A stretch of 11,217 bases of DNA. Origin: Thermoflexales bacterium. GTDB lineage: Bacteria > Chloroflexota > Anaerolineae > B4-G1 > SLSP01. Under the pieces are notes generated by a model that was given only the letters and a program-made list of their open reading frames with translations, did no database searches and was not told where the DNA came from. The stretch is taken from the NCBI GenBank assembly GCA_015486785.1, contig WFQZ01000013.1, positions 1 to 11,217 on the forward strand. The letters are read 5' to 3'. The position numbers and the translations under genes were made by a program. Position 1 is the stretch's first letter. Each line of letters opens with the position of its first letter. Below are positions 1 through 5,663 of the stretch, piece by piece.

Positions 1-2265
1 ATGTCCCGCCCCCCGCGATTGTTGTTTCTGTTGCTGGCTGCCTTCGCGCTGCTGGGGACAACGTACAGCGTGGTGACGCCGATCTTTGAGGCCTCGGATG
101 AGCTTTGGCACTACCCGGTGATTTGGCAGATCGTGCGTACCGGCAAGCTGCCGGTGCAGCCGCTCACGCCGGGGGAATCCAGCGGCCCGTGGCGACAGGA
201 GGGCAGTCAGCCCCCGCTTTACTACTTCCTGGGGGCCGCGCTTACCTGGCCGATTCCAGGGGATGACCTGGAGGAGGTGCGGCATCTCAATCCCCACGTC
301 GCCGCCGGCGTGGTGATGCCCGACCGGAGCAATGTCAATCTGGTGGTGCATAATCCCGCGCTGGAGTCCTTCCCTTGGCGCGGAACGGTGCTGGCGGTGC
401 ATCTGGTGCGTTTGCTCTCGGTGCTCCTAGGGACGTGGGCGGTCTATCTGACCTGGGCCTTGACGCGCGAATTGTTCCCCCGGACGGAATGGCTGGCGTT
501 GACTGCTGCCGCTGTGCAAGCGTTTACGCCGATGTTTATCTTCATCAGTGCCTCGGTGAATAACGACGCGCTGATCGTGCCGCTCTGTACGCTGACGCTG
601 CTGTGGACGGTGCGCTTGGTGAAGCATCCGACCGCTGCGCGGTGGCCGTTCGTCCGCCTGGGCTTGATCGCCGGGGCTGCGGTCCTGACCAAGGCCAGCG
701 GGTTGGGGATTTTGCCGCTGGTGGCGGCGGCCTTGCTGTGGAACGCGCTGCGCGTGGGGCACACGTGGCGCGAGCGGATCGCTCAGCTCGTGCGGACTTC
801 GCTGCTGCTGGGAATCCCGATCTTGCTGGTGGCTGGCTGGTGGTTTGTGCGCAACGAGCGGCTTTACGGCGATTGGCTGGGGTTGAACGCTTTTTACGCC
901 GTCTTGGGGACGCGGGACGTTCCGGCGAACCTGGCGCAGTTGTGGGCGGAGCGATTTGCGTTTGCGGCAGGCTACTGGGGCAACTTCGGCGGGCTGAACG
1001 TCCCCTTGCCCGCGTGGGCTTATCACACGCTCAACAGTTTCGCCGTGCTGGCCGTGGCCGGATGCGCGTTGCGTCTTGGCGCGTGGATCAAGGCGCAGCG
1101 GCGCGAGACGTGGACTTCCCCTGACTCGCTGCTTGTCGCGCGGGTGCTGGCGTGGCTGTGGCCGCTGGCGGTCTTCGTCTCGTGGATTCGCTGGGCTACG
1201 GTGACGTGGTCATCCCAAGGGCGGCTGATTTTCTCCGCGCTGCCGCTGTGGTCACTCGCGCTGGTGCTGGGGCTGAGCGCGTGGGGCGTGATTTGGCCGC
1301 CCTTGCGCCGTTGGGTCGTCGCGTCGTTCGTGACCCTGCTGGCGGGCTTGAGCTTGCTGACCCCGTGGGCGTGGATCGCGCCGGCTTACACTCCGCCGCC
1401 GCCTTCTGACGCGGCTCCGCAAACGTCCCTCAATGTTGATTTTGATCATGCGCTGCGCTTGCGCGGTTACACCCTCCACACGGCGGCGGTGCGCCCCGGC
1501 GAGAGCATGTCTGTCACGCTGTTTTGGGAGGCTTTGGCCCCCACGGCGGATGATACGTCGATCTTCGTGCATCTGCTGGGCCGGGCGGATCGCATTGTGG
1601 CGCAGCGCGATACGTTCCCCGGACGGGGGCTGCGTTCAACGATGTGGCTGCCTCCGGGGGAAACGTGGTCGGAGACGGTGCAGCTTGCCGTCCCGCCGCT
1701 GGCGTTCGCGCCCGATGAGCTGACTTTTTCCGTGGGGCTGTACGATGCGCAAAGGCGGCTTCCGGCGCGGGATGCGTCAGGCGATTTGGGCGATGCGGTG
1801 CGCTTCGGGCGGATTGAGCTGCTCGCTGCTCCGGGGAAGCTGCCCAATCCGCAGACCTTGCGCTTTGGGGATGCTATCCGGCTGGCGGGATACGATCTCA
1901 GCTCGGTGCAGGTTTCCGCCGGCGAGGTGTTGACGGTGACGCTGATCTGGGCCTGTGATGCTCCGCCGGACGCCGACTACACGATCTCGGTGCAGTTGAT
2001 TGATTCGCAATGGCACAAGGCCGCGCAGTTGGATTCATGGCCGCTGGGGGGAGCGGCTCCCACCTCATCTTGGCGGAAGGGGCAGCAGATTGTGGAGCAT
2101 CGCCGTTTGGAGATCGCGCCGCAAGCGGTGCCCGGCGTCTACGACTTGCAGCTCACGCTCTACCGGCAGGATGAGCGCGGGCAGTTGCGCCATCTGCCGA
2201 TCACCTGGGAAGCGGGGCAGATGCCCCAAACGAGCGTCGTGCTGACGCGCGTCGCGGTGCGTTAG
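1..2265 (+). CDS. GT-C (GT39/DUF2142-like) polytopic membrane glycosyltransferase-like protein with two C-terminal beta domains
   Basis: A 754-residue membrane protein. The first hydrophobic helix (about residues 6-27) is followed by an extracytoplasmic loop with an acidic motif, EASDELWH (E30, D33, E34, H37), then QPPLYY (70-75) and SVNND (185-189). These are typical of GT-C folds of the GT39/DUF2142 kind, which use polyprenyl-phosphate sugars outside the membrane. Many further hydrophobic segments run to about residue 465. After a short PPPP linker, two related soluble beta-rich domains follow, about 479-612 and 614-754. Each has an 'LRGY/LAGY' start, a 'PGE/AGE..(S/T)VTL.W' strand and a 'GLYD/LTLYR' ending, so they look like an internal duplication. 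Such tails are familiar from Anaerolineae membrane proteins; their role is unknown to me. The ATG is the first base of the window, so upstream signals are unseen, but the N-terminus looks complete. The sugar donor and acceptor cannot be told. It could equally be annotated as DUF2142. The gene converges on the regulator gene. Confidence 0.75.
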   Translation: MSRPPRLLFLLLAAFALLGTTYSVVTPIFEASDELWHYPVIWQIVRTGKLPVQPLTPGESSGPWRQEGSQPPLYYFLGAALTWPIPGDDLEEVRHLNPHVAAGVVMPDRSNVNLVVHNPALESFPWRGTVLAVHLVRLLSVLLGTWAVYLTWALTRELFPRTEWLALTAAAVQAFTPMFIFISASVNNDALIVPLCTLTLLWTVRLVKHPTAARWPFVRLGLIAGAAVLTKASGLGILPLVAAALLWNALRVGHTWRERIAQLVRTSLLLGIPILLVAGWWFVRNERLYGDWLGLNAFYAVLGTRDVPANLAQLWAERFAFAAGYWGNFGGLNVPLPAWAYHTLNSFAVLAVAGCALRLGAWIKAQRRETWTSPDSLLVARVLAWLWPLAVFVSWIRWATVTWSSQGRLIFSALPLWSLALVLGLSAWGVIWPPLRRWVVASFVTLLAGLSLLTPWAWIAPAYTPPPPSDAAPQTSLNVDFDHALRLRGYTLHTAAVRPGESMSVTLFWEALAPTADDTSIFVHLLGRADRIVAQRDTFPGRGLRSTMWLPPGETWSETVQLAVPPLAFAPDELTFSVGLYDAQRRLPARDASGDLGDAVRFGRIELLAAPGKLPNPQTLRFGDAIRLAGYDLSSVQVSAGEVLTVTLIWACDAPPDADYTISVQLIDSQWHKAAQLDSWPLGGAAPTSSWRKGQQIVEHRRLEIAPQAVPGVYDLQLTLYRQDERGQLRHLPITWEAGQMPQTSVVLTRVAVR

Positions 2266-2891
2266 TCGTAATCGTACCAATGCACTTCGTAGCAGCACGT
2301 TTCCCCGTGGTAGGCGTGCGGTGAGCGTTTGTGGATCAGTCGTCCGCCGGTAAGCCGCTGGATGGTCATTTGATCCACTTGGCAGATTTCCGGATGCTTC
2401 ATCGCCACGTAGTGATAGGGGCAGTTGTTCACGCAAATCATCATGTGTTCCCCGTCGGCGGAAGTTTCCAGATGGGCGGTGAAGCCATGGCGGTTGAGGA
2501 ACTCAATGATGTAGTTCAGCCGTTCTGTGTGATCCATCGGCAGTGATCCGGCCTCGGCGGCCAGGAGTTCGGCGACTTTCCCGAATATCTGTGCCTGTTG
2601 CTCCGCCGGAAGTTGCGACTTGATCGCTGCGAGCAGCGCGTCCATCAAGCCGCTGTAATTGTTGGGGAACAAGTCCGCTGCGGTGGAGGTGAGGCGGTAC
2701 ACGTGGCGCGGTCGCCCCGGATGGCTGGATCGTTGAACTTCGGGGCGGGTGACGTAGCCCTCAGCCCGTAGGATTTCCAGGTGGTGGCGCACTGTGACGG
2801 TGGTCAGCCCTAGCCACTGACTCAATTCTTGTACTGTCACCTCGTGTTTGCGGCGCAATATCTCCAATATTTGCTGTCTCGTATCCTGCAT
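2262..2891 (-). CDS. SufR-like winged-helix transcriptional regulator with probable Fe-S cluster ligands
   Basis: A 209-residue regulator. Residues 5-70 form a winged helix of the ArsR/DeoR type: 'VTVQELSQWLGLTTVTVRHH' (residues 18-37) holds the recognition helix, and 'SHPGRPRHVYRLT' (56-68) is the wing, as in the COG2345/SufR group. The C-terminal half carries C153, C157, C170, C199 and C200. C157-x12-C170-x28-C199 matches the spacing of three of the four cysteines in the SufR motif C-x12-C-x13-C-x14-C; the third position is Arg184 here. SufR proteins bind an Fe-S cluster and repress suf genes, so sensing of Fe-S status or redox is a reasonable inference. The start is supported by AGGGGG at 2898-2903, six bases upstream, and by a strong promoter at 2920-2948. 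Its TAA stop overlaps the stop of the convergent membrane-protein gene. No suf genes are visible, and the target is unknown. Possible targets are itself, the divergent RNase gene or the Fe-S-rich operon beyond it. Confidence 0.8.
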   Translation of the reverse strand: MQDTRQQILEILRRKHEVTVQELSQWLGLTTVTVRHHLEILRAEGYVTRPEVQRSSHPGRPRHVYRLTSTAADLFPNNYSGLMDALLAAIKSQLPAEQQAQIFGKVAELLAAEAGSLPMDHTERLNYIIEFLNRHGFTAHLETSADGEHMMICVNNCPYHYVAMKHPEICQVDQMTIQRLTGGRLIHKRSPHAYHGETCCYEVHWYDYD

Positions 2892-2919
2892 AAAGTTCCC
2901 CCTGGGTTGGATGAATTAG

Positions 2920-2948
2920 ATTTTAGGCTGAATCGCCGAATTTGTCAA
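2920..2948 (-). promoter_or_regulatory. Sigma70-type promoter of the SufR-like regulator gene
   Basis: On the minus strand the -35 box reads TTGACA (2943-2948, perfect consensus), followed by a 17-base spacer (2926-2942) and the -10 box TAAAAT (2920-2925, five of six). Transcription would start near 2913, giving a leader of about 20 bases that contains the AGGGGG Shine-Dalgarno. This is the best promoter seen in the window. Confidence 0.8.
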
Positions 2949-2955
2949 ACGCCGA
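2934..2955. repeat. Direct repeat CGCCGA bracketing the -35 box (candidate operator)
   Basis: CGCCGA occurs at 2934-2939 and again at 2950-2955, a 16-base period. The two copies sit on either side of the regulator's -35 hexamer (2943-2948). This placement is what an autorepression operator would need. No protein-binding consensus is known to me for this exact repeat, so the assignment is tentative. Confidence 0.3.
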
Positions 2956-2984
2956 TTTACTTTTTTAAGCAGACGCGCGGCGTG

Positions 2985-3009
2985 GTGAGAAAAAGCGCGG
3001 CTTTCTCAC
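2985..3009. other. Hairpin-forming inverted repeat in the divergent intergenic region
   Basis: GTGAG (2985-2989) pairs with CTCAC (3005-3009), and AAAGC (2992-2996) pairs with GCTTT (3000-3004) around a GCG loop, leaving a two-base AA bulge. It lies upstream of both divergent promoters' cores and has no following T-run, so it is not a good intrinsic terminator. It could be an operator for a dimeric regulator or have no function. Confidence 0.35.
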
Positions 3010-3066
3010 GGAGAGCCTTCACGTAAAAGGATGAGCAATGTCACTAAGCGCAGCTTGGTGAACGGT

Positions 3067-3095
3067 TATAATGTGGGTAATGACTTTCAGGGAGG
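3067..3095 (+). promoter_or_regulatory. -10 box and Shine-Dalgarno setting the RNase T2 start
   Basis: A perfect TATAAT lies at 3067-3072 and AGGGAGG at 3089-3095, four bases before the ATG at 3100. No good -35 hexamer is found 16-19 bases upstream of the TATAAT, so the promoter may be weak or activator-dependent. A start near 3079 would give a leader of about 20 bases. An in-frame ATG at 3031 lies upstream of this -10 box and has no spaced Shine-Dalgarno, which argues that translation begins at 3100. Confidence 0.5.
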
Positions 3096-3099
3096 CCGT

Positions 3100-4047
3100 A
3101 TGGCACGACGTGGCTCACAACGTTCAAGAGTAATTTCGTGGTTGGTGGGATTGTTGCTGGCATTGCTGGTGTGGGGCATCTCGGTGATCTGGCCTACGGC
3201 GGAGACGCCTCCCGTGACTGTTGTCCCCACAGAGACGCCACTTCCGCCGACGGCCACCGTTGTCCCCACAGAGACGCCGCTCCCGCCGACGGCCACCGCT
3301 GTTCCCACCGAACCCTCGTCCGAAGCGAACACGCCTGTGCCCGCGTGGCGTGGGGCGGATGGCGACTTTGATTACTACGTGTTGGCCTTGAGCTGGCAGC
3401 CCGCGTTCTGCGAAACTAAACCGGGCAAAGAAGAGTGTGCTACTCAAACCGCAGATCGCTTTGATGCGCAGAATTTCGCCTTGCACGGCCTCTGGCCGAA
3501 CGTGTTGAACGATCCCAACCACCGCTTTGGATACTGTGATCTGTCGTCGGATGTGGTGGCCCAGGATAAGGCCGGGCAATGGTGCGGCATGCCGCCGTTG
3601 GATTTGTCCTCGGCCACGGCGTTGGACTTGAGCACGTACATGCCGGGGACGGCTTCCTGCTTGCAGAACCACGAATGGTACAAGCACGGCGTGTGTACCG
3701 GTATGTCGCCGGAGGATTATTTTGCGCTGGCCGATCATCTGGTCTCGCTCTTCGCCCAAACTTCGTTCAATCATTACATCGCCGAGCACGTAGGGCAGAC
3801 TGTTTCGCGCAGTGAGGTGCTGGCTCGGTTTGAGCAGGAGTTTGGCGCGGGTGCGGCGAACTATTTGACCTTGCGCTGCCGTTCCGTGGACGGCACGAGC
3901 TTGCTCACCGAGATACAACTCGTGTTGCAGAAGGATTTGTCGTCGCCCTACGACTTCCGTGACTTGTTCCCCGACTTGCGCATTTCGCCGCACGGGAATT
4001 GTCCCACGAAGTTTGAAATTGACCGTGTGGGGTTGGGGAATTTTTAG
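3100..4047 (+). CDS. Membrane-anchored or secreted ribonuclease T2 family protein
   Basis: A 315-residue RNase T2 homologue, using the ATG at 3100 that follows AGGGAGG; an in-frame ATG at 3031 would add 23 residues. A basic N-terminus (ARRGSQRSR) precedes a hydrophobic segment at about 10-31 with no clear cleavage site, so it may be a signal anchor. A Pro/Thr-rich linker (about 35-82) leads to the catalytic domain, from about 88. Both family signatures are present: LHGLWP (128-133) and HEWYKHGVC (191-199). H129, H191, E192, K195 and H196 match the catalytic set of the family. Eight cysteines in the domain suggest four disulphides and action outside the cytoplasm. The family cleaves single-stranded RNA through 2',3'-cyclic phosphates, which points to nutrient scavenging from RNA. 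It is divergent from the regulator gene and followed by 151 bases before the formate dehydrogenase operon. Function in this host is inferred from the family. Confidence 0.9.
   Translation: MARRGSQRSRVISWLVGLLLALLVWGISVIWPTAETPPVTVVPTETPLPPTATVVPTETPLPPTATAVPTEPSSEANTPVPAWRGADGDFDYYVLALSWQPAFCETKPGKEECATQTADRFDAQNFALHGLWPNVLNDPNHRFGYCDLSSDVVAQDKAGQWCGMPPLDLSSATALDLSTYMPGTASCLQNHEWYKHGVCTGMSPEDYFALADHLVSLFAQTSFNHYIAEHVGQTVSRSEVLARFEQEFGAGAANYLTLRCRSVDGTSLLTEIQLVLQKDLSSPYDFRDLFPDLRISPHGNCPTKFEIDRVGLGNF
3220..3297 (+). repeat. Two tandem 39-bp units coding the Pro/Thr linker
   Basis: Units at 3220-3258 and 3259-3297 differ at two third-codon positions only (cca/ccg and ctt/ctc) and each encodes VVPTETPLPPTAT. 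A degenerate start of a third copy (AVPTE) begins at 3298. The repeat forms the linker between the membrane segment and the RNase T2 domain. The near identity of two adjacent in-frame units suggests a fairly recent duplication. Confidence 0.9.
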
Positions 4048-4198
4048 GTTTGCACTGTCGCTCATAGTTGTGGCCCTCGGCGGCAGAACCTCATATCGTG
4101 ACCGTTTCCGAATAGTCGGTGGTTTGCCATACCTGGTGCGCCAACAGGGGTTTCCGTTTTGCCCGGCGCAGTTTATCTATGAAATGAGGTGAAAAAGT

Positions 4199-4684
4199 AT
4201 GACCGTAGCAACTCAAGAGGAACTGACTTTAGAGCAGAAGGCCGTCTTGGATGAGATTTTGGCCGAGAACCGCGACAAGTCCGGTGCGACGATGCTCGTG
4301 CTCACCTTGACGCAGGAACGTTTGGGGTACGTCTCCCCGGCGATGCAGCAGTATCTGTCGCAGGAGATGCGCGTGCCGTTGAGCCACATATACGGCGTGT
4401 TGACGTTTTATTCCTTCTTCCGCATGGCGCCCATCGGGCAGCACAAGATCAACGTGTGCTTGGGGACGGCGTGTTATGTGCGTGGCGGCCCCAGCCTGAT
4501 CGAGAAGTATCAGCAAGTGCTGGGGATCAAGGTCGGTGAGACCACGGAGGATCAGCAATTCACACTGGAGGTGTGCCGCTGCGTGGGCGCGTGCTCCCAA
4601 GCTCCGGTGGTGATGATTGACGATGACATCATCGGGCGGATGAAGCCGCAGAACGTGGCTAAGACTTTGCGCAAGTACAAATGA
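4199..4684 (+). CDS. NuoE/HndA-like [2Fe-2S] subunit, first copy
   Basis: A 161-residue thioredoxin-like ferredoxin subunit of the complex I 24-kDa (NuoE/HydC/HndA) family, of normal length. A helical N-terminal part (residues 10-75, including 'GVLTFYSFF') precedes the cluster domain. The ligands are C87 and C92 (C-x4-C) and C128 and C132 (C-x3-C, in RCVGAC); C126 is extra. In this family the [2Fe-2S] cluster sits next to the FMN of the NuoF partner, off or at the end of the main wire. AGGTG lies upstream of the ATG. It is the first gene of the operon and overlaps the next gene by ATGA, which implies translational coupling. Its likely partner is the NuoF-like protein at 5664. A cytoplasmic location is expected, since no signal or membrane segment is seen. 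Confidence 0.9.
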   Translation: MTVATQEELTLEQKAVLDEILAENRDKSGATMLVLTLTQERLGYVSPAMQQYLSQEMRVPLSHIYGVLTFYSFFRMAPIGQHKINVCLGTACYVRGGPSLIEKYQQVLGIKVGETTEDQQFTLEVCRCVGACSQAPVVMIDDDIIGRMKPQNVAKTLRKYK

Positions 4685-5286
4685 CCATTTTTCGGGAGCT
4701 TTCGCAGCACATTTTGGACATCGCCGAGAATGGAGTGACGGCGGGCGCAACGCTTTTGCACATTGACATCTATGAAGAGACCCCGGCAGACCGGTTGACC
4801 ATCACGGTGCAGGACAACGGGAAAGGCATGGACGAGTCAATGTTGCGCCTCGTGACCAGTCCCTGGGTGACGACTCGCGCCACCCGACCGGTGGGGCTGG
4901 GGATTCCGTTTCTCAAGCAGGCGGCGGAGATGTGCGCCGGGCGATTTGAAATCCGCTCCCAAGTGGGAAAGGGTACGACCGTGGTGGCGGAGTTCCGCCG
5001 CAGTCACATTGATCGTCCCCCGCTGGGCGACCTGGCCGGGACGATCTTGTGCTTCATTGTGGGATACCCGCAAGTGGACGTGGTGTACCATCATCGGGTT
5101 GACGCGCGGGAATTCACGTTGGACACGCGCGAAATTCGCGCTATTTTGGGGGAGGAAGTCCCCTTTTCCGATCCGGAGGTGCTGCACTTTTTACGTCACA
5201 CGCTGGAAACGGGCATCGGGGAGCTGTACTCCCAACAGGCAATAGTTGAGGAAGTCTCACCAGTTAAAAAGGAGGATAAAGAATGA
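4681..5286 (+). CDS. Orphan HATPase_c (histidine-kinase-like ATP-binding) protein of the hydrogenase/diaphorase locus type
   Basis: A 201-residue protein with a GHKL ATP-binding domain at about residues 5-107. The N box is AENGVTAGA (E16, N17), the G1 box is DNGKGM (D45, G47, G49), and the G2 box is VGLGIPF (G72, G74). No dimerisation/phosphoacceptor domain, sensor or membrane segment is present, so it is not a complete histidine kinase. Residues 110-190 form a small domain that I do not recognise. Proteins of this type are known beside NuoE/HndB-like genes in loci for [FeFe] hydrogenases of the HydABC/Hnd type in Firmicutes and Thermotogae; their role is unclear. The gene overlaps its neighbours by ATGA at both ends, so it is probably made in step with them. 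It may act in assembly or regulation of the complex, or as an anti-sigma-like kinase. These are guesses. Confidence 0.8.
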   Translation: MTIFRELSQHILDIAENGVTAGATLLHIDIYEETPADRLTITVQDNGKGMDESMLRLVTSPWVTTRATRPVGLGIPFLKQAAEMCAGRFEIRSQVGKGTTVVAEFRRSHIDRPPLGDLAGTILCFIVGYPQVDVVYHHRVDAREFTLDTREIRAILGEEVPFSDPEVLHFLRHTLETGIGELYSQQAIVEEVSPVKKEDKE

Positions 5287-5639
5287 AGAGTTTAGCAGAG
5301 CTACAGAAGATCAAGGAACGTGCCCTTCAGCGCAAGCGGTTGGGCGGGCAGAATGCTCGTGCGCGGATCATCGTTGGGATGGGGACGTGCGGCATTGCTG
5401 CCGGAGCACGGGACACAATGACCGCCATCCTCAAGGAGTTGGAGCAGCGTCACATTGAGGATGTGATCGTCACCCAGACCGGCTGCATTGGTTTGTGTGA
5501 GTACGAGCCAATCGTCCAGGTGCAGGTGGGATCGGAGGAGTTGGTCACCTATGGCAAGATCGATACCGCGCGAGTGCCGGAACTGATCACCAAGCACATC
5601 CAGGGTGGCGAACCGGTCGCTGAGTGGATCGTCAAATAG
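5283..5639 (+). CDS. HndB-like thioredoxin-fold ferredoxin subunit
   Basis: A 118-residue protein resembling HndB of NADP-reducing hydrogenases and the HydD-type subunits of HydABCD loci. The N-terminal 20 residues are helical and basic. 'MGTCGIAAGARD' carries C36, and 'TGCIGLCEYEP' carries C68 and C72. Only three cysteines are present in the whole protein, so a [2Fe-2S] cluster would need a fourth ligand from elsewhere or of another kind. The start is fixed by AAGGAGG at 5269-5275, seven bases before the ATG, and the gene overlaps the HATPase gene by ATGA. A 24-base gap separates it from the NuoF-like gene. The role in the complex is not established; it may supply the thioredoxin-like cluster that the downstream NuoF-like proteins lack. 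Confidence 0.85.
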   Translation: MKSLAELQKIKERALQRKRLGGQNARARIIVGMGTCGIAAGARDTMTAILKELEQRHIEDVIVTQTGCIGLCEYEPIVQVQVGSEELVTYGKIDTARVPELITKHIQGGEPVAEWIVK

Positions 5640-5663
5640 CTTGCCCCAAGCAGAGGAGGAAGC

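Noticed and set aside
3031..3099. Upstream in-frame ATG for the RNase T2 gene
   Set aside because: It has no Shine-Dalgarno at proper spacing, and a TATAAT box and a strong AGGGAGG lie inside the extra 23 codons; the ATG at 3100 fits better.
4019..4047. Possible promoter TTGACC - 17 bases - TTTTAG before the operon
   Set aside because: The -10 match is only three of six, it lies inside the RNase T2 coding end, and TTGACC encodes part of that protein. It cannot be told from chance.
4048..4198. Search for a terminator, Rex/FNR-like operator or riboswitch in the 151-base gap before the operon
   Set aside because: Only four-base inverted repeats without T-runs were seen, and no TTGTGA-type or TTGAT-N4-ATCAA site. 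No feature can be supported beyond the AGGTG Shine-Dalgarno of the first NuoE gene.
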